A stretch of DNA of 64,000 bases from Parapristionchus giblindavisi. Taxonomy: Eukaryota > Nematoda > Chromadorea > Rhabditida > Diplogasteridae. Below, piece by piece: positions 22,664-33,649 of the stretch. Location of the stretch: assembly GCA_943737045.1 (NCBI GenBank), contig CALSFV010000498.1, forward strand, positions 20,224 to 84,223, given 5' to 3'. The notes beneath the pieces are model-generated. The model did no database searches. It worked only from the letters and a program-made list of their open reading frames with translations, and was not told where the DNA came from. Within the stretch, counting starts at the first letter, position 1. The number at the start of each line of letters is the position of its first letter. Position numbers and translations under genes: made by a program.

Positions 22664-23290
22664 TAGGGGGGGGGGGGCGCCCGTTTCGGCAGCGGATCAT
22701 AATTCCGTTGGGAGATGGCGTATGATAATAAAAGTTGTATCATTGTTATCAGTAGGAGTGTATGGTATTGTGCTACAGTAACCGTTAGGAATCGCGAAAT
22801 TATGTTTTCATTCGACCCATGACCCGGGGTTCATGGTTGAAAATGGCCGAAGTCGAAAAATTCACGATGCTTCAAGACCAAATACTAGTTGCCATTACAT
22901 CAATAGTGAGCCAACTTTATACTTCTGGATAGCATAACCCGATCTACCGTAATTGAACCGGGATTTGCCGTGAATCTCGCTATAATATTGTGGGGTACGG
23001 TAGCTAGATTACGGTAGCTCGGTTACGGTATACAGAAAGATACAAGTTGGATCACCACTGATATAATTGCAACTAGTATTTGGTCTCGGAGTTTCATGAA
23101 ATTTTCGACTTCAGCCATTTTCAACCATGACCCCGGAACCCCGGGTCATGGAACGAATGAAAAAAATCAGTTCGCGATTCTTAACTGTTACGGTAGTACA
23201 ATACCGTACACCCCTACTGATAACAATGGTACAACTTTGTCTCCTAAAAGATTTATGATCCGTTGGCGAAACGAACGCCCCCCCCCCCAC
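22664..23290. mobile_element. CTACCGTA fold-back element, mirrored copy
   Basis: Inverted counterpart of 14,228-14,858, with a longer poly(G) run at its left end (about 22,666-22,677) and a poly(C) run at its right end (about 23,279-23,288). Confidence 0.85.
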
Positions 23291-23344
23291 ATTTAGACCG
23301 CGTAATGGAGAAATATAAACTAAATAAGGAATTGCGAGTGGTAA

Positions 23345-23560
23345 ATGATGGCGAGTTTAATGCAAATTTTCCCCGGGCCAAAAAACAGGAAAGTGCCCTT
23401 GATCGAATGGAAGAAGACAGATGTTAGTGGTGAAGAAGCAGATGAAGAGGATGAAGGATCTATGGGCGGAGACGTTATTATAGTAGTTTTTGTGGAGAGA
23501 GAGAGAATCGGTGGTAGGCATTGTAGAGGAGAAGTCTCCAGTTGCCTTGGTCACGGATGA
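23345..23560 (+). CDS. 71-codon open frame, twin of 13,954-14,169 (doubtful)
   Basis: Starts MMASLMQIF and contains EEADEEDEGS; one residue differs from the mirrored copy. See 13,954-14,169 for the reasons to doubt that it is a gene. Confidence 0.2.
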   Translation: MMASLMQIFPGPKNRKVPLIEWKKTDVSGEEADEEDEGSMGGDVIIVVFVERERIGGRHCRGEVSSCLGHG

Positions 23561-23789
23561 GAGATGAGACGAGTGGATGAGATGTGGTTGAGGAGGTTGT
23601 CGTATAGATTCGAATAAACGGTGACACATTGAAAAAGTCGAAAATGAGCAGAGGTCATTTTTGGCAGTCCATATGGTCCCTAACAAGGTACCGTCGAGCT
23701 TTTTTCCATATCTTCATTTTCAAAGTCGACAGACGGCGTCAAACTTTTTGGACGCCGCAAATTGCCGAATTGGAGCTCTGTAGCCCTTC

Positions 23790-23997
23790 CTCTGGTACTT
23801 TCAAACTAGTAGTTTACTTATATTTCACACTAGCCGTACACTTGCAAGTCTACGGCTAGTTAAACGTAAGTTTACTAGAAGTGGTGTATAATACGGTGAT
23901 AAATTTCGTCAAATGTTCTTTCACTTGTATTAAACTATCAGTAAACTACTAGTCTGTGACGTCACGTAAGTAAACTGCTAGTTTGGAAATATCAGAG
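23790..23997. mobile_element. 208-bp fold-back MITE, CTCTGGTAyTTT ends
   Basis: Starts CTCTGGTACTTTCAAACTAG and ends with a diverged complement, flanked by TC on both sides. Same length and interior (GTGGTGT..., TTCGTCAAATGTTCTTTCACTT) as the element at 63,161-63,368. The arms contain repeated AGTTTACT-like motifs. Confidence 0.82.
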
Positions 23998-24439
23998 TCA
24001 GGATGTAGTTTTGGTATCAAATCGTCAACAGAAGAATTCCTCGGAATATCAAGGAGAATGCGATTCATTGTCAAGTCAATATTTTAATTAGCATCATTTC
24101 CAAGTCGATATTTTAATTAGTATTTTCGTAAATCGATTTTATCCGGAGGTGAGGCACCCAACCGCCCATCTTTCGTACTTTGCCGATTCATTTTTCACGA
24201 AGTTTCAGAAATTTTCTAAATTGAAATTTCTCTCAAACTCAAAAATGTTTCTTGCGAGATACGATATCGTACCGTATGAACTGCCAGAGGGTTCACCATT
24301 GGATGACTGACCGTAGTCCTCATACAATTCCTCTTCATCACGCATAGTTGAGCAACGCTAGATATTGATCAAAGATCAAGTTCAAACCGCCGGATCTTGT
24401 CTACGAGAGAGAGAGAGAGAGAGAGTTTGTTTATCTATT
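23998..24439. other. Unassigned spacer
   Basis: Contains a short direct repeat (CAAGTCnATATTTTAATTAG at about 24,074-24,120) and a (GA)n run near 24,405-24,425. No gene recognised. Confidence 0.5.
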
Positions 24440-25022
24440 CTGATAGGCTTTTTCTGATATTTCCTGACACCATCGTTATCTCTCATAGTTGATCTTTGGT
24501 CCAGGTCTCGGATGATAGATATATATTATTGCCTACGCATGGTTTCAGGGTCCACGGTTCATAGTTCTCCATCTCTCACTCACTCACTCGCACTGCAGCT
24601 TTCTCGATTCAAACTGTCGCGTACTCAATTACTCGCTCACTCAGTGAATACCTTATTGTCCTTGAGGGACAATTGCTTCCGATGACAGACCCTCCTTTTC
24701 ACCCTTGATATATGACTCCACTTCTAACGAATCTCGTTCGTACTTCACATAATGAAGCAATAAAACGGAATAAAATTATAGCGTAGGAAATTTTGTGAAT
24801 AAACGATAAGAGTATTATGAATTTTTATTGCAAGTGCACAAAAGAAAGGAACATGACAGAATGTATCAGTAAAATATTCGATGAAAATGATTAAAAACAC
24901 TTGAAAGTTAGCCGCCCATTCCTTTGTCTGATAACTCCGTCGTTGATCGGAATGTACTCCCATTCTAAGGTGTTAGTGTTGCAGCGAAAGTAGCTTGCTC
25001 GAGCAAAACCTGCCTGCAAATA

Positions 25023-25416
25023 CACTGAGCTGAAAGATGCTTAACAAATGCGTTGCTTACGCATTTGCTTAGCGACACGATCGCTTATAGTTGAGCAAAA
25101 CGTATGCTTAGAAGAGAGATGCTTATATTTAAGCATAGCGTATGCTTAAATTGAAAGAGGCGGGCGTTCGCCTCCCGGAATAGACTTTGAGTTATACTAG
25201 TCACAGCTACATTGTTAGGTGGCGCAGTGGTAAGCGCCTTCACTAGCTATCGGTAGGTCGGTGGTTCCCATTCTATTGCAATCTTTTGCCGAGTTGTTTC
25301 TTTCATGTAAGCAACCTGGTAAGCATTTGCCCATGCTTATATGTAAGCATATCGCCATCTTATCCGACTGAGGTAGCAAATCGTATGCTTACTATTAAGT
25401 ATTTTTCAGCTGAGTG
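25023..25416. mobile_element. 394-bp TIR element at TA, carrying a tRNA-like module
   Basis: Termini CACTGAGCTGAAAGATGCTTA and CACTCAGCTGAAAAATACTTA read inward; flanked by TA (25,021-25,022 and 25,417-25,418), with the empty site in the paralogous copy at about 19,612. The interior is full of GCTTA/TAAGC motifs. The tRNA-like module is at 25,213-25,275. Confidence 0.85.
25213..25275 (+). repeat. tRNA-like module
   Basis: A box TGGCGCAGTGG (25,220-25,230) is perfect; the B box GGTTCCCATTC (25,263-25,273) is degenerate. Followed by CTTTTGCCGAGTTG, possibly a mutated GCTGATTT tail. Confidence 0.5.
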
Positions 25417-26385
25417 TAATGCAAAGATAAATGATGAAGATTATTATTTGTGTCATCAAATTAAATTAATAATATTAATAGATTTACAAGAATAAGTATG
25501 CATGCATTTTAAATGTAATGTTGTTGCATCTTTTTTATGTATGATAAATTTAATTAAAATTAAAATTATAAGGCGTCGAAATTTCAAAGAAAGAAACGAA
25601 CAAGCGAGTGAGCGTGCAAAAAGTGGAAATCTAATGAAGTTCTTTTTGTCAACACATAGGATTGCTGCATGGGATTGCTTTTGGTAGACATTTTCCATCA
25701 TAGAGAAGCAAACGAAAAAAGTTCAAACCATTAGAAAACTCACATCATCAATGATCAGAATCGTGGAAGTAGTTGGTCACTAATGGAGTTCCGCAAATTC
25801 TATCGGGGTCGACGGTGGGATTGCTGGTATCGAGGAGGTCGACACAATCCGAACGAGCTGCACTTACGGAAGAGCATTCTTCTAAAGAACGGAAATTCTA
25901 TTCAAACAGAATTGCGAAAGGAAATGCAGAGAAAAATGGGGAAGAGGCATAAAATAAGACTTTCACACATTATCCAACCATAGAATGTTCTTCGTATACC
26001 AGACTGTTTTATATATTACAAGATAACCATATTGATGTGTACGCGACGTAGTGATTATACAGAGCGTCCAAAAAGTACTGTTGTGAACAACTTAACCTTA
26101 CCCCATCGAATCTACATGGAAAACGGTGCCTAAAAAGTTAGATAAAAAGTTCCACATTCGCGTTTTAAGTCCTTTTTCAGGCTTCTGAAATGGGCATTTT
26201 CAGACCTTTTTCGACATTTCTGGACACTTGTGACTTTCTGGACCATTTAACATGGGAACGATCGGGCCGTACATTTCTCTATCTCCTCGAAAATTTGAGG
26301 GCACACTAAGTCGAACGCGCTGATTTCAAATCCGTTTTCAAAACCTGCCAGTTCCATAGGACAAAGAAGTTACAGGACGTCAACT

Positions 26386-26640
26386 CCGCTATTTTAGGGG
26401 GGCCAATAATTTAGTAGTTGGCCCTAAATTTGTTCGAAGTGGGGCTGTTATTTTAGTCCTAAATTTTAGCCAAACTTTGGCTAATATTTTAGCTAAAGTT
26501 TGGCCAATAATTTGGTAGTTGGCCCTAAATTTGTTCGAAGTGGGGCTGTTTTTTTAGTTCTAAATTTTAGCCAAACTTTGGCTAAAATTTTAGCTAAAGT
26601 TTAGCTAAAGTTTGGCTACAATTTTGGAGCTAAAATAACA
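26386..26640. repeat. Left terminal repeat of a 6.5 kb inverted-repeat block
   Basis: Begins CCGCTATTTTAG and consists of GGCCAATAATTTGGTAGTTGG-like units, the complement of the array at 32,193-32,845. The two blocks bracket 26.6-32.2 kb in inverted orientation. Confidence 0.75.
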
Positions 26641-26989
26641 GCACCACTTTTAACCAAATTATAGGCTCAGCTTTTTGTAAGTCGAGTAGTTTCACCGAAA
26701 GCCATATAATGGCTTTAGTGTGAGCAGGCAATGTTTGCTTGCAATTTTCGCGTTACGCCATGCCGCCATTAACGCGATCCCAGTTTTTTAAAAACTAAAC
26801 ACTGTTGTTTTCATTACATTTTTCGTATTTTGTTATTGTGTTGTTCCGTTATTCATTAGATTCAGGGGCAGTACGACACGTTTGCGTGCAAACGGTTTGC
26901 CAACGTTCAAGGATACGGCCTCTGGTCTCTCTGTCTAGCTCACTTTGTATCTCTTTATGTCTCTCACTGTCAGGATCTCAACTCTTTCA

Positions 26990-27300
26990 TACAGTTTGTG
27001 GGGGATTTAAAAAATAATTTTGTTTTCGATCGAATTAGGTATCAATCGACAGTCCTCAATGTCCCAACATGTTATAACATGAAATCAGGGTCCCAACCCT
27101 TTCGTGGTGGGAGGAACACTATATGGGGAGAATTCAAAAAAAATAATTTTGTTTTCTATCGAATTAGATTTCAATCGACCGCACTCGATGTAATTACACG
27201 TTATAACATGAAATTAATTAGTTTTCTAAATCATTTTTATTATTCTCGCAAAAACCTGTATCTCCCGCCATGAAAGAGTTGGGACTCTGATTTCATGTAA
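26990..27300 (+). repeat. Imperfect direct repeat pair
   Basis: About 26,998-27,085 and 27,120-27,215 share AATAATTTTGTTTTCnATCG, a TCAATCGACmG segment and GTTATAACATGAAAT. Inverted ATGAAAGAGTTGGGA-type sequences flank the pair. Confidence 0.7.
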
Positions 27301-29151
27301 TAGCATCTTAGTACATTGGTTAATGTCGATTAATACTTAATTCGAGCGGTAAATTTCGCATTTTGAATATAGAAATATATATTTATTAAAAGTTAGTTTA
27401 CGATCAAATCCTGGATTGAAGCCGGTGTTTAGTGGACTTAGAAATCTCGTGTTTTTCGTAGTGTGATTGTTTAAAATTTTTGCTGAATTTACAAGGGTTG
27501 TAGTTATCTTTTTAATAGTGATTGTTTAAGCTTTTGCATCATATAGTTTGTTCATGACGAAGTGGCTCTAGTGCGTTCGTTCTATATTCGCTTGCTTTCT
27601 TAGCTTTTTCGACCTTTTTTTGCGCGTGAACTGGAACTATATCATATCTCTATGCATAGAACAACACTCTTTTCTTCGTTCGCCTTTGCTTCTTCTACAT
27701 TCTTTGCCCTCTAGCACACTCTGGCCGTTTAGAACTTCTCTGTCTCCTCAATTATCGCGTGGAAAAGACACTTCCTCTTTGCTGAAAACTATTTTCTCGG
27801 AGTTTTCTCGTAGTATGCTGTTTAACATTGTTTGAAGTTGTATCACTTTCAGCTCTAGTTGTGGTAGAAACCTGCCGCTCCGTTCTCAAGCCCATTCCGA
27901 GGTGTCTGCGCAGAGTCGCGAGGTCAGTTGCTGTTTGATGTATCTCTCATATTATTATTGATTGCTTATCTATCATTGTTAATCGATTAACTGTGTTCAT
28001 TGTCCTTTGTTCAGGTGTGCGTCGTCTGCTCGTCCATCACGGCAACATCCGACATCAGATGCCATTCCCCTTATTGCTGATATCGTCTCAAAGTCAGGGA
28101 TCAATTTCATTTTTTGTAACTTTTTATCCAGGAAAGCACTAAAGCTGATCTTTTGAGTCAATGTAGGCAACTCATCAAGGAATACAAGCATGGCGTGTTG
28201 GTATAATTAATCAGTTCGCTGTTGCATAGTGATGCAGCAATCGAAATAAACCTTTTTAGCACGTAATTCCTTTAGTGAAAAGTCGATTTTTTTCTCTCTG
28301 TGTGTATCCTTTGCTTCATGTACGCGGAAAATCGTTTTCCTGGAATTACCTATTTTTAGTGAAAACATTCTCTGGGAAAACTGTTTTCCCGGAAAATAAA
28401 ACTCCGTTGATCCGGCCTCTGCCCTCTGAATGGTTGAGCCCCACACATTTTCGAGCACCCACCTTGTGGGTACGGGTCAGTTTATATATTGGCGCGCTTA
28501 TAAAAAACGGGTCACTTTATCTCATATTTTGCCAAAATAAGCGAAAATTAACCAATTTTACGGGCCTGTTTATAATCGGGTCCGTTATCACAATTACGAG
28601 TCACGTTATAGTTCTACATATTTGAGTTGAACAAAAATGTATGTTGAGTCCTCTCTGTAATCCCTAGGAAACGAAAAAACGATGACCGTCATACATTTTC
28701 GGTGCCCTCGCCTTTTATTTTTATATAGTGGATCGATTCTCGAAATAGGGTGGGTCGATTAACAAAATTCGTTCTTTTCGCTTAAAAATCTTCATTTTAG
28801 CTTTCCTTTTTTATCAAGTGGCCTAAAATGGGCCATATATGTGGGGTCAATCCTCGCACTGCGAGGGTATGGCAATGTATGTATAGGGGTGTAATCATAG
28901 GTGGGCACGCTGGGGGAAATGCTGTGCGCAAACCGGGGAATTGGAAGGCAAGGCTGTGCGCATGGCCATTTTTTAGCAGATTGGACTTGAAATTTTCCAA
29001 TTTTTGCGATGCAAGGCTAAGCGCAAGGCTCCGCAAGGGAAGGCAAGGCTGTGTGCAAAAAGAATTCGTTTTCACACGCCCACCAATGGGTGTAATTGAA
29101 CAAGTCTCCCTTTAAATTTTTTTATGAATATTTCACTAAATAACTAACTGC
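27301..29151. other. Unassigned region, no convincing gene
   Basis: Possible exons with good splice signals (CTTTCAG before 27,852 with GTCAGT after about 27,923; TTGTTCAG before 28,015) do not join into a recognised protein, and phases conflict or hit stops. The part 28,090-28,290 recurs directly at 35,190-35,370. The rest is low-complexity and unassigned. Confidence 0.4.
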
Positions 29152-29839
29152 ATATCAGGCATATTTCCTAAGAATTGACCAAAATCCACTGATTTACTAC
29201 ACACTTTTGAGTTGACGACCTCTTTTCTCCACTGTTTTCGATGCCTCTTGGGTAGGACATCCCAGACCCAGAGTAGCAAGGATGGTAGATCAAACGTCTC
29301 TCCAGGAGCTCACGTCAAAGTTCGTCGTTGAGGCTCTTTCCGATGCGATTTTCACGGTTCACAGTAGAGCTATGAAAAAGTTTCCAACAGATGAAATGTG
29401 TATTTTCTCGAGTACTTTCAGATAAAAATGTAAAAATGCAACTTTTTATTTTTTTGTTCCCTAAGGAATTGATCGCGTTCCATAGTCCCGGGAAAGATTT
29501 TTTCAAAAGCTCAATCGATAGAGCTCCTTCACAGCTTTCATTTAAGCTCTTGAGAGACGATTTTCATGGGGATTTGACTTAACTACGTCCAAAAAACTGC
29601 ATTTGAATGCTGGTAGATCACTAATGAAAGCTTTGATCTACTCGAAATTGTCGGTTCCTTGACAGGATTGTCCTGCACTCACAGAAATATCCCTTATATG
29701 TAAGGGATATATTCCCTACCATTGTCGGCCGACGGAATATATCCCTTACGGGTAAGGGATTGTATTGCCTCACCTGTAAGGGATATATTCCCTTACATTT
29801 AAGGGATATGAAATAGATTTGAACAATAAGAAAAATCAG

Positions 29840-29920
29840 CAAAGATGATTTACACCAGACAGGAATCGAACATACGATGTTCGGATTACTATACAACCGT
29901 CTTGCCACTAAGCCATGGGA
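29840..29920 (-). repeat. tRNA-like module with GCTGATTTTT tail
   Basis: On the minus strand the A box TGGCTTAGTGG (29,905-29,915) and near-consensus B box TGTTCGATTCC (29,862-29,872) are followed by CTTTGCTGATTTTTC. Its body (CCGAACATCGTAnGTTCGA) is the closest match to the module at 51,140-51,215. Confidence 0.75.
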
Positions 29921-30042
29921 CCTTGCTGCCACCCCGGTGAAACGTGATCATAGCTCTAGTCAGACGCGCTCGAACATATGTGAATGTTCACTACGGAATA
30001 TATCCCTTATTCATAATTTCCTTACATATAAGGGATATCTAT

Positions 30043-30162
30043 CACAGCGTTCTCATGACTTTCAAAGCAAGAACGACCGCTCAACATACAAACTCTCTCG
30101 AATACAATGGTCTCTCCTTTGTCTTGCTTTGGAAGAAAAATGGCTTGGACCAGAATACTGTG
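30043..30162 (-). mobile_element. 120-bp CACAG...CTGTG MITE, second copy
   Basis: Inverted copy of 9,993-10,112, same length, flanked by CTAT (30,039-30,042 and 30,163-30,166). It is nested inside the element at 29,676-30,234. Confidence 0.87.
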
Positions 30163-31182
30163 CTATGACAGTACGGAAAAATTCCTAAGGGATATCCACA
30201 ACCCAAATATCCCTAAGGGATTTTTCTGTGAGTGTGTAACATACCGGAGAAAGGGCTGAGGATCATTCTGACGTTGATTCGCTCACTTATGTTCGTGTTG
30301 CTCTCGCTGCAGCCAAACCAGCGAAAGGAGCCCCTTCTGATGGTTTCTGGTATTGATTGACCAGACTGAATCTATCCCATTCGACGTTGCCATCTTGGAT
30401 GCTCATTTACTAGTTCGAACTGGGATATTCTCTCATATCTGCAGTATTCATCGGTCAATCAATACCAAAAACCATCAGAAGGGGCTCCTTTCGCTGGTTT
30501 GGCTGCAGCGAGAGCAACGCGAACATAAGTGAGAGAATCAACGTCAGAATGATCATCAGCCCTTTCTCCCGTATGTTACAGGACAATCCTGTCAAGGAAC
30601 CGACAATGGCGAGTAGATCAAAGCGATTATTAGTGATCTACCAGCATTCTAATGCAGTTTTTTGGACGTAATTCAGCTAAATCCCCATGAAAATCGTCTC
30701 TCAAGAGCTTAAATGAAAGCTGTGAAGGAGCTCTATCGATTGAGCTTTTGAAAAAATCTTTCCCGGGACTATGGAACGCGATCAATTCCTTAGGGAACAA
30801 AAAATTAAAAAGTTGCATTTTTACATTTTTATCTGAAAGTACTCGAGAAAATACACATTTCATCTGTTTGAAACTTTTTCATAGCTCTACTGTGAACTGT
30901 GATAATCGCATCGGAAGGAGCCTCAATGACGAACTTTGATGTGAGCTCCTGGAGAGACGTTTGATCTACCATCCTTGCTACTCTGGATCTGGGATGTCCT
31001 ACCCAAGGGGCATCGAAAACTGTGGAGAAAAGAGGGGGTCAACTCAAAAGTGTGTAGTAGAATCGGTCAATTCTTAGGAAAGATGCCTGATATACGTGTT
31101 TAAAAAGTGTATTCATCACTATGCGACTGTGAACTAATTTAATTATACCAACATATTATGTTTGTATTCCTTGATGTGTTGC

Positions 31183-32009
31183 CGAGAAAATCGAGCTAAA
31201 TTTATGATTCATGATAATGGAGCAAAAATGGTTTTTGGACATCTCGAGGCATGCCCTACCAGCCCTCAAAGTCTCATTGTGCAATTTTTTTCATTTAGTT
31301 TCGGTAAGGTGAAGTCCCAACTTTGAGCACAAATTCTTCTGGTGCGTTTTAGCGAAAACGTGTCACAAGAGGGACCCCCGCTCTTTTTTTCGAGCTCTAT
31401 CGATCTAAACAAACCAGAGGTCATGAAAATTCCTCTGACCAGAGTTACACTACGGAGCAAATAACTCAAAAATTAGGAAAATGAGGTGTTCTTCTTCCAG
31501 TATGTTATTACGTTTTCATGCGCTTTCAATTGAGATGTTTGCGAAAAAAATACGTTTATGTGTTCGTATGGTTCGAAAGAAAAAGAGGGAAGAGAAAGGG
31601 AGAAAATGATAATATCATTTCGATATATAATATCATATCACGATAATATCATTCCCTCATTAGACAGCGCATGAAAAACTTAATAACATACTGGAAGAAG
31701 AGCACCTCCTTTTCCTATTCTTTTGAGTTATGTGCTCCGTAGTGTAGCGCTGTTCAGAGGCATTTTCATAACATATGGTTTGTTTAGATCGATAAAGCTC
31801 GAAAAAAGAGCGGGGCCACTCTTGCGACACTTTTTTTTGCTAAAACGCACAAGAAGCTTTCGTGCTCAAAGTTGGACCGGTGTATTGAGCCCCAAAATGT
31901 AAAAAAAAACGCACAATGGGGGCTGGTAGGGCATGCCTAGAGATGTTCAAAATGGTCCTCACTCATTTCACCATTTTTGCTTCATTCCCATTCTCAGCTC
32001 GATTTCTCG
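31183..32009. mobile_element. Fold-back element, 0.34 kb arms
   Basis: Arms 31,183-31,524 and 31,666-32,009 are inverted copies with several small indels (AGCTCGATTTCTCG at the outer ends, TTATTACGTTTTCATGCGC and its complement inside). The loop is AT-rich. No coding region. Confidence 0.85.
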
Positions 32010-32192
32010 TGACAGGCGTGATATATTGTCTTGTCAATGATACATTAAATCTATTCATTGTTTATTGTTTGTTTCATTTTTTCTTGTCATGTAGTATTCG
32101 ATATGTAAATATTTTTTGTTGTGAGAATAAAGAATTGACGTATAAATCTTTTAAATGTGCTGTAGACATGAATGGAACTGGAATAAAAGTAA

Positions 32193-32845
32193 GCAAATTA
32201 AGGGCCAACCACCAAATTATTGGCCCAACTTTAGAGTAAATTAAGGGCCAACCACCAAATTATTAACTAAACTTTAGAGTAAATTAAGTGCCAACCACCA
32301 AATTATTAACTAAACTTTAGAGTAAATTAAGGGCCAAGCACCAAATTATTAACTAAACTTTAGAGTAAATTAAGGGCCAAGCACCAAATTATTAACTAAA
32401 CTTTAGAGTAAATTAAGTGCCAACCACCAAATTATTAACTAAACTTTAGAGTAAATTAAGTGCCAACCACCAAATTATTAACTAAACTTTAGAGTAAATT
32501 AAGGGCCAAGCACCAAATTATTAACTAAACTTTAGAGTAAATTAAGGGCCAACCACCAAATAATTAGCTCAACTTTAGAGTAAATTAAGGGTCAACCACC
32601 AAATTATTGGCCCAACTTTCGACTAAATTAACAGCCCACCATCAAATTATCGACTAAACTTTAGAGTAAATTAAGGGCCAACCACCAAATTATTGGCCCC
32701 ACTTCAAAACAAATTTAGGGCCAACCACCAAATTATTGGCTCAACTAAAAAAGTGGGGCTTGTCTGGTAGCCAAAGTTGAGGCTAAACTTCGACCAAATT
32801 ATTGGCTCAACTTTCGACCAAATTATTGGCCCCACTAAAATAGCG
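32193..32845. repeat. 43-bp minisatellite, right terminal repeat of the 6.5 kb block
   Basis: About 12 units beginning TAAATTAAGGGCCAACCACC, period 43 bp, with scattered substitutions (AGGGCC/AGTGCC, CAACC/CAAGC). Ends CTAAAATAGCGG, the complement of the left block's start at 26,386. Confidence 0.9.
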
Positions 32846-32899
32846 GAGAAAGTTTGAGCCAAGTTTTTCCATGCGCGCTATGAGCATCACTCTGCTAGA

Positions 32900-32990
32900 C
32901 AAGCAGCGTTGGTCGAGTTGGGTAAGGCGGTGGGTTGAGGTACTAGTCACACTGGTTCGACCCCTTGCTGGTGTTTTTGCACTTTTTTCT
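32900..32990 (+). repeat. tRNA-like module
   Basis: A box TGGTCGAGTTGG (32,910-32,921) and perfect B box GGTTCGACCCC (32,954-32,964), followed by a T-rich stretch. Just outside the 6.5 kb block. Stems are degenerate. Confidence 0.6.
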
Positions 32991-32999
32991 AAACTTTGT

Positions 33000-33640
33000 A
33001 GTGTACTTTGATCTTACACTGTTGTGTTACAGTAACGAAATAATTTTATTAGCACGTGTGGTAATCGATAACGAAGCACCTGAAACAGAAAGTTTTTTGG
33101 CAAGTTTGGCATAGAATGAATGACATTTTGGGGCAGCTAGCGATGTCACAAGGGGTAGAATCAAACATGGGCGCCGGTATGGGGGTGCCCCATGTAAAAT
33201 TAGGGCTTTCGAAATATTTGTGGAATGTCCCCTGTAAAAAATGACGTTTAGGTGACATTTTTGAAGAAAAAAAAGGCCTTCTTTTTGTGCCTCTGTGGCC
33301 CTTTTTGAGCCTTTTTTGTTGTTTTTTTGGTCTTTTTGGCCTCTTTTTGGGCAAATCTAGCGCATTTTTTTGATATTGTGATCTTCGAAAGAATAAAAGT
33401 TCGCATCTTTCTTCGGAAGTTTGGTGCGAAGTTTTCGGTCAACCTGCGAACTTTCCTTCGAAGTTTCTCGCAAACTTTGATAAATTGCATGGACCCCTGA
33501 ATGAATTTTTTCCAAGATCAGAAACGATTTTCGTTATTTTTCATCAAAAATCACATACTCCGTAGTAGTTGTTGGATTCTCAGAAGTCCATCAGTAATTG
33601 TAGTAGAAGCCGTCGGTGACCATTGGTAGTTGTAGAAGAA
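33000..33640. other. Low-complexity T-rich region
   Basis: Contains CCTTTTTG-type runs (about 33,280-33,350) that give artefactual Lys-rich frames on the minus strand, and a CGAAnTTT-rich patch near 33,390-33,480. No gene recognised. Confidence 0.6.
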
Positions 33641-33649
33641 GTCACTATT

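Larger units (their letters stand above)
18974..23777 (-). repeat. Right arm of the central large inverted repeat
   Basis: Inverted copy of 13,721-18,556, ending near GGAGCTC at 23,772-23,778. Outside it lies a 208-bp element at 23,790-23,997. Differences from the left arm are mostly substitutions, small indels in homopolymers and small local variation. Confidence 0.95.
24891..25881 (-). pseudogene. C6-like secreted protein, degenerate copy 3
   Basis: Exon 2 (25,744-25,881) keeps EECSSVSA but has a 27-bp deletion that removes the KTSITCP region with one conserved Cys, and it shares the extra base and TGA of the copies at 16,680 and 19,469. Exon 3 (24,891-25,014) keeps FRCNTNTLEWEY but is frameshifted after RQ and stops early. 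A 394-bp MITE with a tRNA-like module sits 8 bp upstream of the exon 3 splice acceptor. Confidence 0.75.
24440..26080 (+). repeat. Direct duplicate of the C6 unit (compare 18,974-20,320)
   Basis: Colinear with 18,974-20,320: 3' flank, C6-like exons and the truncated MITE end (CAGAGCGTCCAAAAAGTACTG, about 26,058-26,080). More diverged than the two palindrome arms are from each other, so this duplication is older than the palindrome. Confidence 0.88.
29676..30234. mobile_element. 559-bp TIR element, CACTCACAG ends, TG target
   Basis: Starts CACTCACAGAAATATCCCTTA and ends with TAAGGGATTTTTCTGTGAGTG. Flanked by TG on both sides while the opposite palindrome arm has one (about 30,577-30,580). The interior has repeated TATCCCTTA/TAAGGGATA motifs, a tRNA-like module and the 120-bp MITE at 30,043-30,162. 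CAC termini and a 2-bp duplication suggest the CMC/Mirage group, as inference. Confidence 0.85.
29152..31095. repeat. Palindrome with a transposon in its left arm
   Basis: Left arm 29,152-29,675 plus 30,235-30,362; right arm 30,453-31,095. The left arm is split by the element at 29,676-30,234. The core 30,240-30,578 is itself strongly mirrored around a 90-bp loop. Open frames are mirrored but have no recognised similarity. Confidence 0.93.

Noticed and set aside
27852..28110. Possible two-exon gene with good splice signals
   Set aside because: The open frames of the two candidate exons are not phase-compatible or soon reach a stop, and no family resemblance was seen.
32193..32740. CRISPR-like array
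   Set aside because: The 43-bp units are contiguous tandem repeats with no unique spacers, in eukaryotic DNA.
33049..33490. Lys-rich minus-strand frames
   Set aside because: Produced by low-complexity CCTTTTTG-type runs.
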